In this document: positions 26,133 through 34,214 of the stretch, piece after piece
Layout of the letters: each line of letters begins with the position of its first letter
Numbering within the stretch: the first letter of the stretch is position 1
Source of the DNA: Mycobacterium sp. ITM-2016-00318
GTDB taxonomy: Bacteria > Actinomycetota > Actinomycetes > Mycobacteriales > Mycobacteriaceae
Assembly: GCF_002968285.2 (NCBI RefSeq)
Contig: NZ_CP134400.1
Coordinates: forward strand, 4,774,001-4,838,000
Direction: 5' to 3'
Length of the DNA stretch: 64,000 nt
Notes under the pieces: generated by a model
Database searches by the model: none
Told to the model about the DNA's origin: nothing
What the model saw: the letters and a program-made list of their open reading frames with translations, nothing else
Program-made: the position numbers and the translations under genes

Positions 26133-27313
26133 CGGGCCAACTAGCTGCGGTGCTCGGCACGGGCCAGACCAAGTACGTCGCCAAACGCAAGGACGTCTCG
26201 ATGAACGGCCTTGTCCGAGAGGCCATCGACAGGGCGCTGGCCGATTCCGGGTCGACATTCGACGACATCGATGCCGTTGTGGTCGGCAAGGCGCCCGACT
26301 TCTTCGAGGGCGTCATGATGCCCGAACTGTTCATGGCCGACGCGGTCGGCGCAACGGGTAAGCCGCTGATCCGGGTGCACACCGCGGGATCGGTCGGCGG
26401 ATCGACCGCCATCGTCGCGGCCAGCCTGGTGCAGTCCGGCAAGTACAAGCGGGTGCTCACGATGGCGTGGGAGAAGCAGTCGGAGTCGAATGCCATGTGG
26501 GCGTTGAGCATTCCGATACCGTTCACCAAGCCGGTCGGCGCGGGCGCGGGGGGATACTTCGCCCCGCACATTCGCGCGTACATCCGGCGCTCGGGTGCAC
26601 CGACTCACATCGGCGCGATGGTTGCGGTCAAGGACCGGCTCAACGGCGCCAAGAACCCCCTTTCCCACCTTCATCAGCCGGACATCACGCTGGAGAAGGT
26701 GATGGCGTCGCCGATGCTGTGGGACCCGGTCCGCTACGACGAGACCTGTCCGTCGTCAGACGGCGCGGCGGCCATGGTGATCGGCAACGAGGAGATCGCC
26801 GACGGCAGGGTCGCCGACGGTCATCCGGTGGCATGGATCCATGCGACGTCTCTGCGCACCGAACCGCTGGCCTACGCCGGACGTGATCAGGTCAACCCGC
26901 AGGCCAGCCGTGACGCCGCCGCGGCGTTGTGGAAGGACGCAGGCATCACGAGCCCGATCGACGAAATCGATGTCGCCGAGGTTTACGTGCCGTTCTCGTG
27001 GTACGAGCCGATGTGGCTGGAGAGCCTCGGCTTCGCACCCGAGGGTGAGGGCTGGAAGTTGACCGAAGCGGGCGAGACGGCGATCGGTGGGCGGATTCCG
27101 CTGAACGCCTCCGGCGGCGTGCTGTCGTCGAACCCGATCGGCGCGTCCGGCATGATCCGCTTCGCCGAGTCCGCCATTCAGGTGATGGGCAAGGCAGGCG
27201 ACCACCAGGTCCAGGGCGCGCGCAAGGCGCTTGGTCACGCGTATGGCGGTGGCGCGCAGTACTACTCGATGTGGGTGGTCAGTTCGGAAAAGCCAGGGGA
27301 CAAGTCCTCATGA
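26129..27313 (+). CDS. ltp3: Ltp3, thiolase-fold lipid-transfer protein/aldolase
   Basis: 394 residues. SCP2-thiolase fold: 'LGTGQTKYVAKR' start, 'VHTAGSVGGSTAIVAAS' at about 84-100 where thiolases have their Cys, 'DETCPSSDGAAAMVIG' at about 207-222, 'LNASGGVLSSNPIGASG' at about 328-344 and 'GHAYGGGAQYYSMWV' at the end. The nucleophile Cys is absent, as in Ltp4. Probably forms a complex with Ltp4 and the DUF35 protein for side-chain cleavage of C24-branched sterols. The start overlaps ltp4 and the stop overlaps the next LLM gene, both by ATGA. Confidence 0.88.
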   Translation: MTGQLAAVLGTGQTKYVAKRKDVSMNGLVREAIDRALADSGSTFDDIDAVVVGKAPDFFEGVMMPELFMADAVGATGKPLIRVHTAGSVGGSTAIVAASLVQSGKYKRVLTMAWEKQSESNAMWALSIPIPFTKPVGAGAGGYFAPHIRAYIRRSGAPTHIGAMVAVKDRLNGAKNPLSHLHQPDITLEKVMASPMLWDPVRYDETCPSSDGAAAMVIGNEEIADGRVADGHPVAWIHATSLRTEPLAYAGRDQVNPQASRDAAAALWKDAGITSPIDEIDVAEVYVPFSWYEPMWLESLGFAPEGEGWKLTEAGETAIGGRIPLNASGGVLSSNPIGASGMIRFAESAIQVMGKAGDHQVQGARKALGHAYGGGAQYYSMWVVSSEKPGDKSS

Positions 27314-28194
27314 TGCAGTACACCTGCGCGGTGCCGATGTGTCCGGTGGATCAACTCGTCGAGCTGTCGAAAACGGTCGAGGAGGCCGGCTTCGACAACA
27401 TCGCGCTTCCCGACTCGATCTTCTACATGGAGAAGCAGGCGGCCGACTACCCGTACACGCCGGACGGCTCGCGGATGTGGGACGAGAACACGCCGTGGGT
27501 CGACCCGCTGATCGCCGCGGGTGCGATGGGCGCGGTCACGTCGACGCTGCGGTTCTACACCAACGTGATGAAGCTCGGCTCGCGCAATCCACTGTTGCTG
27601 GCGCGCCAGGTGGGCTCGGTGGCGAACCTGACCAACAACCGGTTCGGGTTCGGTGTCGGAATCGGCTGGGCGCCAGAGGAATTCGAGTGGTGCGGCCAGC
27701 CGTACGCCAAGCGGGGCAAGCGTGTCGACGAAATGATCGAGGTGATCAAGCTCGTCCTCGGCGGCGGCATGGTCGAATTCCACGGTGAGTTCTACGACTT
27801 CGACAAGCTGCAGATGAGTCCGGCACCCGCCAAGCCGGTGCCGTTCTATGTCGGCGGGCACACCGAGGTGGCGCTCAAGCGTGCGGCCAGAGTCGGCGAC
27901 GGCTGGACGAGCGCGATGCTGACCGGAGCCGAGCTGGCCGAGATCATCGGCAAGCTCAAAAAGCTGCTGGCCGACAACGGCCGCGCGGACGACCCGTTCG
28001 AGTATCAGGCCGTCTGCATCGACAAGTTCGGCGTCGACGGTCACCGGGAACTGGCCGAGGCCGGCGTCACCGACAACATCGTCATGCCCTGGGTCTTCGA
28101 CGGCCTTGGCTTCGACGCGCCGCTTGCGGCCAAACAGGATTCGGTCAAGCGGTTCGCCGACACCTACATTCACTCCGGCTGGCAGGACCGATGA
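27310..28194 (+). CDS. LLM-class F420-dependent oxidoreductase
   Basis: 294 residues from the ATG at 27310 (overlapping the ltp3 stop); 27313 is a second possible ATG. Luciferase-like barrel with 'GFDNIALPDSIFYMEKQAAD' near residue 28, 'NRFGFGVGIGWAPEEFEWCG' at about 112-131 and 'VPFYVGGHTEVALKRAARVGDGW' at about 178-200. It resembles the TIGR03619-type F420 family. Its tight coupling to ltp3 suggests a role in side-chain or C24-branch metabolism, such as reducing or oxidising an acyl intermediate; this is inference. I do not know an equivalent at this place in M. tuberculosis. Confidence 0.82.
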   Translation: MMQYTCAVPMCPVDQLVELSKTVEEAGFDNIALPDSIFYMEKQAADYPYTPDGSRMWDENTPWVDPLIAAGAMGAVTSTLRFYTNVMKLGSRNPLLLARQVGSVANLTNNRFGFGVGIGWAPEEFEWCGQPYAKRGKRVDEMIEVIKLVLGGGMVEFHGEFYDFDKLQMSPAPAKPVPFYVGGHTEVALKRAARVGDGWTSAMLTGAELAEIIGKLKKLLADNGRADDPFEYQAVCIDKFGVDGHRELAEAGVTDNIVMPWVFDGLGFDAPLAAKQDSVKRFADTYIHSGWQDR

Positions 28195-28595
28195 GCGACT
28201 CACCCGTGCACCTGGCGGGTAAGCGCTCCCGCGAGGCGGCGGTGGCGCGCGACAAGCCCGCCTGGCTGGCGGTATTCGCCGACGACGCAATCGTCGAGGA
28301 TCCGATCGGGCCGTCGCACTTCGATCCGGAGGGCAAGGGCCACCGCGGCAAAGAGGCGATCGCGAAGTTCTACGACATGGCGATCGCCCCGAGCGAACTG
28401 ACCTTCAACTTCGACAAGACCTACGAGTGCGGCAACGAGGAAGCCAACGTGGGCAACATCGTGATCCGCTCGAGCGGCTACGAGGTCGTCGCCGAAGGGG
28501 TGTTCACCTACCGGGTCGACGACGACGGCAAGATCGTCGCGTTGCGCGCCTACTGGGAACTCGACGCCGCCACCCGCAGCGCCCGCAAGATCTAG
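28191..28595 (+). CDS. NTF2-like/SnoaL-type protein, steroid-isomerase-like
   Basis: 134 residues. NTF2-like cone fold: 'WLAVFADDAIVEDPIGPSHF' at about 25-44, 'GKEAIAKFYDMAIAP' at about 53-67, and 'GVFTYRVDDDGKIVALRAYW' at about 104-123. These are the spacing and motifs of ketosteroid-isomerase/SnoaL-like proteins. The ATG overlaps the upstream LLM stop by four bases, so it is co-translated with the ltp operon. A role as isomerase or hydratase in sterol degradation is plausible but not shown. It ends tail-to-tail with the next gene, overlapping by four bases. Confidence 0.8.
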   Translation: MSDSPVHLAGKRSREAAVARDKPAWLAVFADDAIVEDPIGPSHFDPEGKGHRGKEAIAKFYDMAIAPSELTFNFDKTYECGNEEANVGNIVIRSSGYEVVAEGVFTYRVDDDGKIVALRAYWELDAATRSARKI

Positions 28596-29134
28596 GGTTG
28601 CCCGGCTTCGGTGATCTGCCGCAGGCCGACGGCATAGCGGCGGGCCAGGTCCTGGTAGGCACCGGGGTTGGCGTCCACCCACAGTTGAGCTCCAGTGCCC
28701 GCGACCGGTCCTCTGATCTCCGCAGGCGCACCCGCCGCCACGACTTCGTCGGGAATCTTCGTTCCGCTGGCGACCAACGAATGGGCGGCGACGAGACTGC
28801 GTCTGCCGATCACCGCACCGTCGAGCACCGTCGAATGATTCGCGATGACCGCCTCCGAGCCGAGGTGCGCGCCGTGAATGACGCAACTGTGAGCGACCGT
28901 CGCTCCCGGCCCGACGTCGACGGGAATCCCCGGCGGGGCGTGCAGCACGCTGCAGTCCTGTACGTTCGCGCCCTCACGGACGATGATGGGGGCGAAGTCG
29001 GCGCGCAGCACCGCGTTGAACCACACCGAAGCACCGGCCTCGACGTGGACGTCGCCGATGAGCGTCGCTGTCGGGGCGATGAAGGCGCCAGGATCGACCG
29101 TCGGTGACCGGCCTTCGAACGTGAACAGCGGCAT
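28592..29134 (-). CDS. Gamma-carbonic-anhydrase-like hexapeptide-repeat protein (Rv3525c-type)
   Basis: 180 residues of left-handed beta-helix hexapeptide repeats. The three zinc-ligand histidines of gamma-carbonic anhydrases can be placed: His in 'SVLHAPPG' and the two in 'VAHSCVIHGA' (about 68-90). Thus a metal site is likely. Rv3525c holds the same position beside kshA and belongs to the KstR regulon; it has been annotated as a siderophore-binding or carbonic-anhydrase-like protein. The gene is divergent from kshA across the operator at 29191. Confidence 0.85.
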   Translation of the reverse strand: MPLFTFEGRSPTVDPGAFIAPTATLIGDVHVEAGASVWFNAVLRADFAPIIVREGANVQDCSVLHAPPGIPVDVGPGATVAHSCVIHGAHLGSEAVIANHSTVLDGAVIGRRSLVAAHSLVASGTKIPDEVVAAGAPAEIRGPVAGTGAQLWVDANPGAYQDLARRYAVGLRQITEAGQP

Positions 29135-29190
29135 CGTCTAGATATACCGCAGGTAAATGGCGTTTACGTTGCGCTGCCGAGGGTAAAAAC

Positions 29191-29204
29191 TGTAACGTGT
29201 TCTA
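29191..29204. promoter_or_regulatory. KstR-type operator between gamma-CA-like gene and kshA
   Basis: TGTAACGTGTTCTA matches TNNAACNNGTTNNA exactly. It is 28 bases from the kshA GTG and 56 bases from the divergent start. Confidence 0.86.
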
Positions 29205-29232
29205 GTTAGAGGGCAAGGACAGGAGGCGCGAA

Positions 29233-30393
29233 GTGACGGCTGACACAGCCCACAGCGGCATTCGCGAGATCGACACCGGCGCGCTGCCCGACCGCTACGC
29301 CCGAGGTTGGCACTGCCTCGGCCCGGTGAAGGACTACCAGGACGGAAAGCCGCACGGTATCGAGATCTTCGGAACCATGCTGGTCGTGTTCGCCGATTCG
29401 CACGGCGAACTCAAGGTCCTCGACGGCTACTGCAGGCATATGGGCGGCAACCTCTCCCAAGGCACCATCAAGGGCGACGAGGTGGCCTGCCCGTTCCACG
29501 ACTGGCGCTGGGGCGGCGACGGCAAGTGCAAGCTCGTTCCCTACGCCAAGCGGACGCCGCGACTCGCACGCACCCGGTCATGGACCACCGACGTACGCGG
29601 CGGGCTTCTGTTCGTCTGGCACGACCACGAGGGCAACCCACCGCCGGATGAGGTGCGGATCCCCGACATCGCGGAGTTCGCCGACGACGGGTGGACCGAC
29701 TGGAAGTGGAACTCGATCCTGATCGAGGGCGCCAATTGCCGCGAGATCATCGACAACGTCACCGACATGGCGCACTTCTTCTACATCCACTACGGACTTC
29801 CGACGTTCTTCAAGAACGTCTTCGAGGGCCATATCGCGTCGCAGTTCCTGCACAATGTCGGCCGGCCTGACATCAACGACATGGGCACCAACTACGGCGA
29901 GGCCCACCTCGACTCCGAGGCGTCCTACTTCGGTCCCTCGTTCATGATCAACTGGCTGCACAACAACTACGGCGGCTTCAAGGCCGAATCCATCCTCATC
30001 AACTGCCACTACCCGGTGAGCCAGGATTCCTTCATGTTGCAGTGGGGCGTCATCGTCGAGAAACCCAAGGGCCTCGACGAGGAGACCACCGAGAAGCTCG
30101 CCAGGGTCTTCACCGAGGGTGTCAGCAAGGGCTTCCTGCAGGATGTCGAGATCTGGAAGCACAAGACACGCATCGACAATCCGCTGTTGGTCGAGGAGGA
30201 CGGCGCGGTCTACCAGATGCGTCGTTGGTATCAGCAGTTCTACGTCGACATCGCCGACGTGACGCCCGACATGACCGACCGCTTCGAGATCGAGGTCGAC
30301 ACCACCGCGGCGAACGAGAAATGGCACGTCGAGGTGGAAGAGAACCTGAGGCTCAAGGCAGAAGAGGAAAAGGCCGAGCAGCCGTCGTCATGA
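29233..30393 (+). CDS. kshA: KshA, 3-ketosteroid 9-alpha-hydroxylase oxygenase
   Basis: 386 residues, identical in length to M. tuberculosis KshA, starting at the GTG at 29233 with AGGAGG upstream. Rieske ligands Cys67-x-His69 and Cys86-x2-His89 are intact. The mononuclear iron motif 'NVTDMAHFFYIHYGLP' supplies Asp178, His181 and His186. The enzyme hydroxylates C9 of androsta(di)enedione; together with KstD this opens ring B. The reductase KshB is not in the window. The stop overlaps the next gene (ATGA). Confidence 0.97.
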   Translation: MTADTAHSGIREIDTGALPDRYARGWHCLGPVKDYQDGKPHGIEIFGTMLVVFADSHGELKVLDGYCRHMGGNLSQGTIKGDEVACPFHDWRWGGDGKCKLVPYAKRTPRLARTRSWTTDVRGGLLFVWHDHEGNPPPDEVRIPDIAEFADDGWTDWKWNSILIEGANCREIIDNVTDMAHFFYIHYGLPTFFKNVFEGHIASQFLHNVGRPDINDMGTNYGEAHLDSEASYFGPSFMINWLHNNYGGFKAESILINCHYPVSQDSFMLQWGVIVEKPKGLDEETTEKLARVFTEGVSKGFLQDVEIWKHKTRIDNPLLVEEDGAVYQMRRWYQQFYVDIADVTPDMTDRFEIEVDTTAANEKWHVEVEENLRLKAEEEKAEQPSS

Positions 30394-30914
30394 GCCCGCC
30401 GGACAGGCACCAGACACGGGACCCAGCCCGGATTGTCGGCCCCGCCGACCCAGCCCGGATTGTCGGCCCCGCCGACGTCGACGACCTGGCCCGATCGATG
30501 CTGGCTCTGCACGGTGCCCACGACGACGACGACCACACCCACGGCCAGAACGACATCGCCCGCGGATCATGGTCGAAGGCGCCGAATTTCGCGTCCGACC
30601 CCGATCGGGCCGCCGCCGTGCGCGAAGCCACGCAACGCGACCGCGAGCGATATCTGAAGTCAGGGCTGGTCTCCGTCGACTGCCGGTTCTGCCACGTCTC
30701 GGTCAACGTCAAGAAGCTCGGTCCCGCCCATACGTCGGTGCAGTGGAACTCCGAGGCGACTCGGCGCTGCGCGTACTTCGCCGAGGTGCGCGAGTCCGGC
30801 GGTGAGCCTGCACGCGCACGGTCCTGCCCGAAGCTGGCCGACAGCATCAAACACGCGGTGGCCGAGGGGGTTCTGGAGGAAGTATCCAGCGACCCATTGC
30901 CCGGCGACGGCTGA
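30390..30914 (+). CDS. Unknown CxxC protein co-translated with kshA (Rv3527-type)
   Basis: 174 residues; the ATG overlaps the kshA stop by four bases. I do not recognise a characterised family. Visible: an N-terminal segment with a duplicated nine-residue unit (DPARIVGPA, residues 11-28), an acidic His-rich stretch 'HGAHDDDDHTHGQ' at 41-53, then 'SVDCRFCHVSVN' with Cys98 and Cys101, and Cys127 and Cys146. Four cysteines in this spacing could bind zinc or an Fe-S cluster. Rv3527 lies in the same place in M. tuberculosis. Because it is coupled to the Rieske oxygenase KshA, an accessory or electron-transfer role is conceivable but unproven. Confidence 0.8.
   Translation: MSPPDRHQTRDPARIVGPADPARIVGPADVDDLARSMLALHGAHDDDDHTHGQNDIARGSWSKAPNFASDPDRAAAVREATQRDRERYLKSGLVSVDCRFCHVSVNVKKLGPAHTSVQWNSEATRRCAYFAEVRESGGEPARARSCPKLADSIKHAVAEGVLEEVSSDPLPGDG
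30420..30473 (+). repeat. 27-bp in-frame tandem duplication
   Basis: The 27-base unit beginning GACCCAGCCCGGATTGTC occurs twice head to tail (30420-30446 and 30447-30473) without mismatch, and duplicates nine residues near the N-terminus of the CxxC protein. The absence of any substitution suggests recent slippage. Confidence 0.9.
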
Positions 30915-30966
30915 TTTCTCCGCGCGGCCGGTCACGCGAGTTTGCGTCTGCTCGCGGGGAGGAGTT

Positions 30967-31027
30967 TCGTCGAATTCTGCGTGAGGGCTGCGACCTCAAC
31001 AGCGCCACGACCACCGCGCAGAAATCG
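30967..31027. repeat. 61-bp dispersed repeat, copy 2
   Basis: Gap-free partner of 15437-15497. It lies between the CxxC gene stop and the sulfotransferase stop (convergent), and carries TTCTGCG/CGCAGAA as inverted ends, so it may also act as a terminator. Confidence 0.6.
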
Positions 31028-31067
31028 TTGATCTGAGCTCCGCCAGCCCGGTCGCGACCTTCGCGCG

Positions 31068-32219
31068 TCAGAGCCCCTTGAAGCGCTCTTTGACGGCGTC
31101 GGCGGTCAGGCCGTAGTCCTCGAGCGAGTAAGTGTGTTTGGGTGCACGCGGGCCCTGCTTGCTCTCGGCGTCGCTGGCCTCCATCGCGGCGCGCGCCTCG
31201 TCGGTCAACTCGATACCGAAGTGGCGGTAGATGCCGTCGACGGTGCCGATCGGGTCCTTGATCAACTCGAAGTAGTCCATGTCGTAGAACTGAGCCGAAT
31301 CGTGTTTGGCCCGTTCAGCGGTGAACAACCGGAGTCCGCGCGACCAGGTCTCCATCGCATCCTCCCCGATCACGTCCCCGCTGAAGCTGTTCGACCAGCC
31401 CGCCGTGGTGTGCTGCGCCAGTGAGCACATCGACGCCATGATCGTCTCCACCGGGCGGTGGCACTGCACCACGAGCGCGTCCGGATAGGCCGCCATCAAC
31501 GCGTCGAGCGCGAACAGGTGGCTGGGGTTCTTCAGCACCCAGCGCTTGTCCGCGTCGTTGAGACCGATCAGCTGAAGGTTTTTGCGGTGGCGATGATACG
31601 GCTTGGTCCAGTCCTGGCGCGACAGCCACTGCGAGTATGTCGGTAGGTGCGCCAGCGTTTCGTAGGACACCGAGTGCAGGGATTGGCGCAGTAGTTGCCA
31701 ACACTCCTCGACCTCGTCGGCGGTCATGAAATGCAGACCGGTGTACTCGGGATTCTCTTTGTGCGCCTGGGTGAACCGCGCATCGAGCTCGCGGAAAACG
31801 GGGTTCTGCGACCATGTTTCGCGCGGTGGGCGGGGCTGCGGGAATTCAGCCAGCCACAACTCGAGGCCCTGATGCCGCGGGTCGGAGCTCATCAACCGGT
31901 GCAATGCCGTGGTTCCGGTGCGGGGCAGCCCGGTGACGAAGATCGGTCGCTCGATCGCCACATCGGCGTGCTGAGGGTACTGCTTCCACGCCGCCTCCGA
32001 CATCAACCGCGCGACCAAAGCGTTGCGGACGAAGAAGCGGTTCATCTTGCTGCCGATCTCGGTGAGATCCGCGTCCCGCCGATAGGACTCGAGCAGCACC
32101 GAAAGCCCCTCGCGATAGTTGTCGTCGTCCGAGCCGAAGTCGTCGAGGCCACATGCCTTGGTCGCCGACGCGTGTAGTTCCTCGACGGTGCCGGGATCCG
32201 TCCTTGGGGAAGACATCAC
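31068..32219 (-). CDS. PAPS-dependent sulfotransferase (Rv3529c-type)
   Basis: 383 residues. The 5'-phosphosulfate loop 'FVTGLPRTGTTALHRL' is at about 93-108, and the 3'-phosphate-binding segment 'VQCHRPVETIMASMCSL' at about 249-265; 'WVLKNPSHLF' holds a further family motif. Thus a catalytically competent sulfotransferase of the mycobacterial Stf group. The acceptor is unknown; location in the KstR cluster suggests a steroid or lipid. The start overlaps the stop of the upstream SDR gene by four bases. Two Met codons (MM) start the frame. Confidence 0.88.
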   Translation of the reverse strand: MMSSPRTDPGTVEELHASATKACGLDDFGSDDDNYREGLSVLLESYRRDADLTEIGSKMNRFFVRNALVARLMSEAAWKQYPQHADVAIERPIFVTGLPRTGTTALHRLMSSDPRHQGLELWLAEFPQPRPPRETWSQNPVFRELDARFTQAHKENPEYTGLHFMTADEVEECWQLLRQSLHSVSYETLAHLPTYSQWLSRQDWTKPYHRHRKNLQLIGLNDADKRWVLKNPSHLFALDALMAAYPDALVVQCHRPVETIMASMCSLAQHTTAGWSNSFSGDVIGEDAMETWSRGLRLFTAERAKHDSAQFYDMDYFELIKDPIGTVDGIYRHFGIELTDEARAAMEASDAESKQGPRAPKHTYSLEDYGLTADAVKERFKGL

Positions 32220-32998
32220 GCCTTGTACTCCCCGCAGTTCACGTCCAGTGCTTGGCCGGTGATTCCGCTCGATAGGTCGCTGGCCATGAAGAGGATCGCC
32301 GACGCCACCTCGTCCTCGGTCGGCAGTCGCTTCAGGTCAGAGCCCGCGGCGGCAGCGGCGTAGATGTCGTCGACCGATGTGCCGTACTTGCCTGCCTGGT
32401 GCTCGAAGTAGCTCTTCAGCGTGCCACCCCAGATATAGCCGGGCAGCACCGAATTCACCCGGATGCCCTGCTCGCCGAGCTCGGTGGCCAGCGTCTGCGA
32501 CATCGCCAGCAGCGCTGACTTCGCCATCTTGTATGCGCCGTACTTCGCCTGGGAATGGCGAACCACCATCGAGTTCACGTTCACCACCGAGCCTTTCGAC
32601 TCGGCGAGGGCGGGGGTGAAGCCCTGCACCATTCGCAGCGCGCCGAACACCGTCAGCTCGATTGCGTCGCGCATGTGCTCGAAGGTGGTGTTGGCGAACG
32701 GCTTCATGGACGGCACCCGGAACGCGTTGTTGATCAGCACGTCGACCTTGCCGTACGCCTCGAGCGTCTCCTCGACGAGGTTGGCGACCTGTGCCTCGTC
32801 GGTGATGTCCGTGCCCACCGACACCGCACGCCTGCCGAGGTCGGTGATCTGCTTGGCCACATCGTCGAGGCGCTCGACGGTTCGGGCAGCGAGGACCAGA
32901 TCCGCGCCCGCCTCCGCACATCGCCTCGCCAGCGTGGTACCCAGCGCTGGGCCGACACCGCTGATGACGACGACTCGGCCCTCGAGAAGTCCTGCCAT
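32216..32998 (-). CDS. Short-chain dehydrogenase/reductase (Rv3530c-type)
   Basis: 260 residues from the ATG at 32998. The coenzyme motif is degenerate ('SGVGPALG' at about 13-20), 'NNAFRVPS' replaces the usual NNAG, but the catalytic Ser ('NVNSMVV') and YxxxK ('YGAYKMAKSAL') are present, so activity is likely. The start lies one base after the stop of the DUF1214 gene, so it is coupled to it. Rv3530c has the same length and place in the KstR regulon; its substrate is unknown. It overlaps the sulfotransferase start. Confidence 0.87.
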   Translation of the reverse strand: MAGLLEGRVVVISGVGPALGTTLARRCAEAGADLVLAARTVERLDDVAKQITDLGRRAVSVGTDITDEAQVANLVEETLEAYGKVDVLINNAFRVPSMKPFANTTFEHMRDAIELTVFGALRMVQGFTPALAESKGSVVNVNSMVVRHSQAKYGAYKMAKSALLAMSQTLATELGEQGIRVNSVLPGYIWGGTLKSYFEHQAGKYGTSVDDIYAAAAAGSDLKRLPTEDEVASAILFMASDLSSGITGQALDVNCGEYKA

Positions 32999-32999
32999 G

Positions 33000-34127
33000 T
33001 TATGCAACCATCCTGTCGCCGATCTGCTTCTGGCGCAGCGCGATCCGTGCACGCCACGCCTCTTCGGAAATCTTGTTCGACTCGTAGTAAGGCAGCGCAT
33101 CGGCCACCTTGTCGATATCGAGAAGCTCGACGGTGGGACCGTCCGCCTCGGTGAGCTCACGTGACAGGCGCTGCCAGCGGAACTGGAGGTAGCCCTTGGC
33201 GTGCCCGAGTGTCTCGACCCAGTTCGTCACGCCCGGGTTCGCGTCGGACACCACGTACCGGATCTTGCCGTCCGGATCCGCTTGCGCCTGAGTGCCGTTC
33301 AGCGACGTCTGATGGTTGATGTAGTCCAGCGAGATGTACCAGAGGCTGCCGAGCTGGAAGCCGAGGTACGGGGCATCGGTGACCGGCAGCGTGATGACCA
33401 GCGCCTGGTCCGGCCTCATGTCGAAGTGGCCGACAGACGAATACTGGGTCGCCAGCCCGCCGGGCGTCAGGCGCGGCGCCACCATGGTGTTCACCGGGAG
33501 CGTGTTGTAGAACCACTGGGGGAACTGCAGCCAGGTCTTCACCCGCTGCACGAGCTGTTTCCCCGCGACCGCGTAGCGCTTTTCGATGAGCTCCTTGGTC
33601 AGGGGTGGCGGCGCGATGCCTGCAGTGTCAGTTCTGGCGATGCTGAGGTAACCGCGTTGCGCGCCCCAGTCGTTGTAGACCTCGCGAACGACCAATTGCG
33701 ACGGGCTTTTCGGTGTCACTCGCCACTCGAAGGTGCCGTCGGCGGCGATGTCGAGTTCACGGTCGTCGAAGGCCGCCTGACTCTCCGGCACGTTGTCGTC
33801 GGTGTACTCGCCGCCGAGCATCTGAAAACACAGATCGGTCGTCGTACCCCGCTTGCCGGTGACGACGTATTCGTGGCCCGGCTGCACCCTCGTGCCGAAG
33901 TACATCGCGTCGGGGTTGTCCAGCCCCATCTTGGTGAACGGGCCGGTGCCCGACTGCATGAACGGGTGGTCGCGGTCGTAGTCGAAGGCCAGATGGGTGC
34001 AGCCGGATATGCAACCGGCCAGGTACTGCAGGCCTTCGAGCAGATCTGCCTGCGATTCGATGAAGGGAGCTGCCGCGACCAATCGCTCGGCCTCGGCGAT
34101 GGCGTCGGTCAAAGGCTGCGAATACAC
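33000..34127 (-). CDS. DUF1214-domain protein (Rv3531c-type)
   Basis: 375 residues from the GTG at 34127, chosen because the frame further upstream crosses the KstR operator and the resulting length equals that of Rv3531c. The C-terminal half has the DUF1214-like region ('PYLGFQLGSLWYISLDYINH' at about 255-274 and 'YVVSDANPGVTNWVETLG' at about 290-307). No catalytic residues are known for this family. It is the first gene of an operon with the SDR and sulfotransferase. The operator lies 12 bases upstream of the GTG and no Shine-Dalgarno is visible, so the mRNA could be leaderless. Confidence 0.85.
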   Translation of the reverse strand: MYSQPLTDAIAEAERLVAAAPFIESQADLLEGLQYLAGCISGCTHLAFDYDRDHPFMQSGTGPFTKMGLDNPDAMYFGTRVQPGHEYVVTGKRGTTTDLCFQMLGGEYTDDNVPESQAAFDDRELDIAADGTFEWRVTPKSPSQLVVREVYNDWGAQRGYLSIARTDTAGIAPPPLTKELIEKRYAVAGKQLVQRVKTWLQFPQWFYNTLPVNTMVAPRLTPGGLATQYSSVGHFDMRPDQALVITLPVTDAPYLGFQLGSLWYISLDYINHQTSLNGTQAQADPDGKIRYVVSDANPGVTNWVETLGHAKGYLQFRWQRLSRELTEADGPTVELLDIDKVADALPYYESNKISEEAWRARIALRQKQIGDRMVA

Positions 34128-34138
34128 GCTGTCGAAAC

Positions 34139-34152
34139 TAGAACGCGTTCTA
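34139..34152. promoter_or_regulatory. KstR-type operator between DUF1214 gene and iclR-type gene
   Basis: TAGAACGCGTTCTA matches TNNAACNNGTTNNA exactly and is a perfect palindrome (14 bases). It is 12 bases from the DUF1214 GTG and 63 bases from the regulator ATG. Confidence 0.88.
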
Positions 34153-34214
34153 ACAAGAGTCAATATATCGACCGTAGTGGTACAAATATGGAACGACCCG
34201 TGTAGTCTCCGCTG

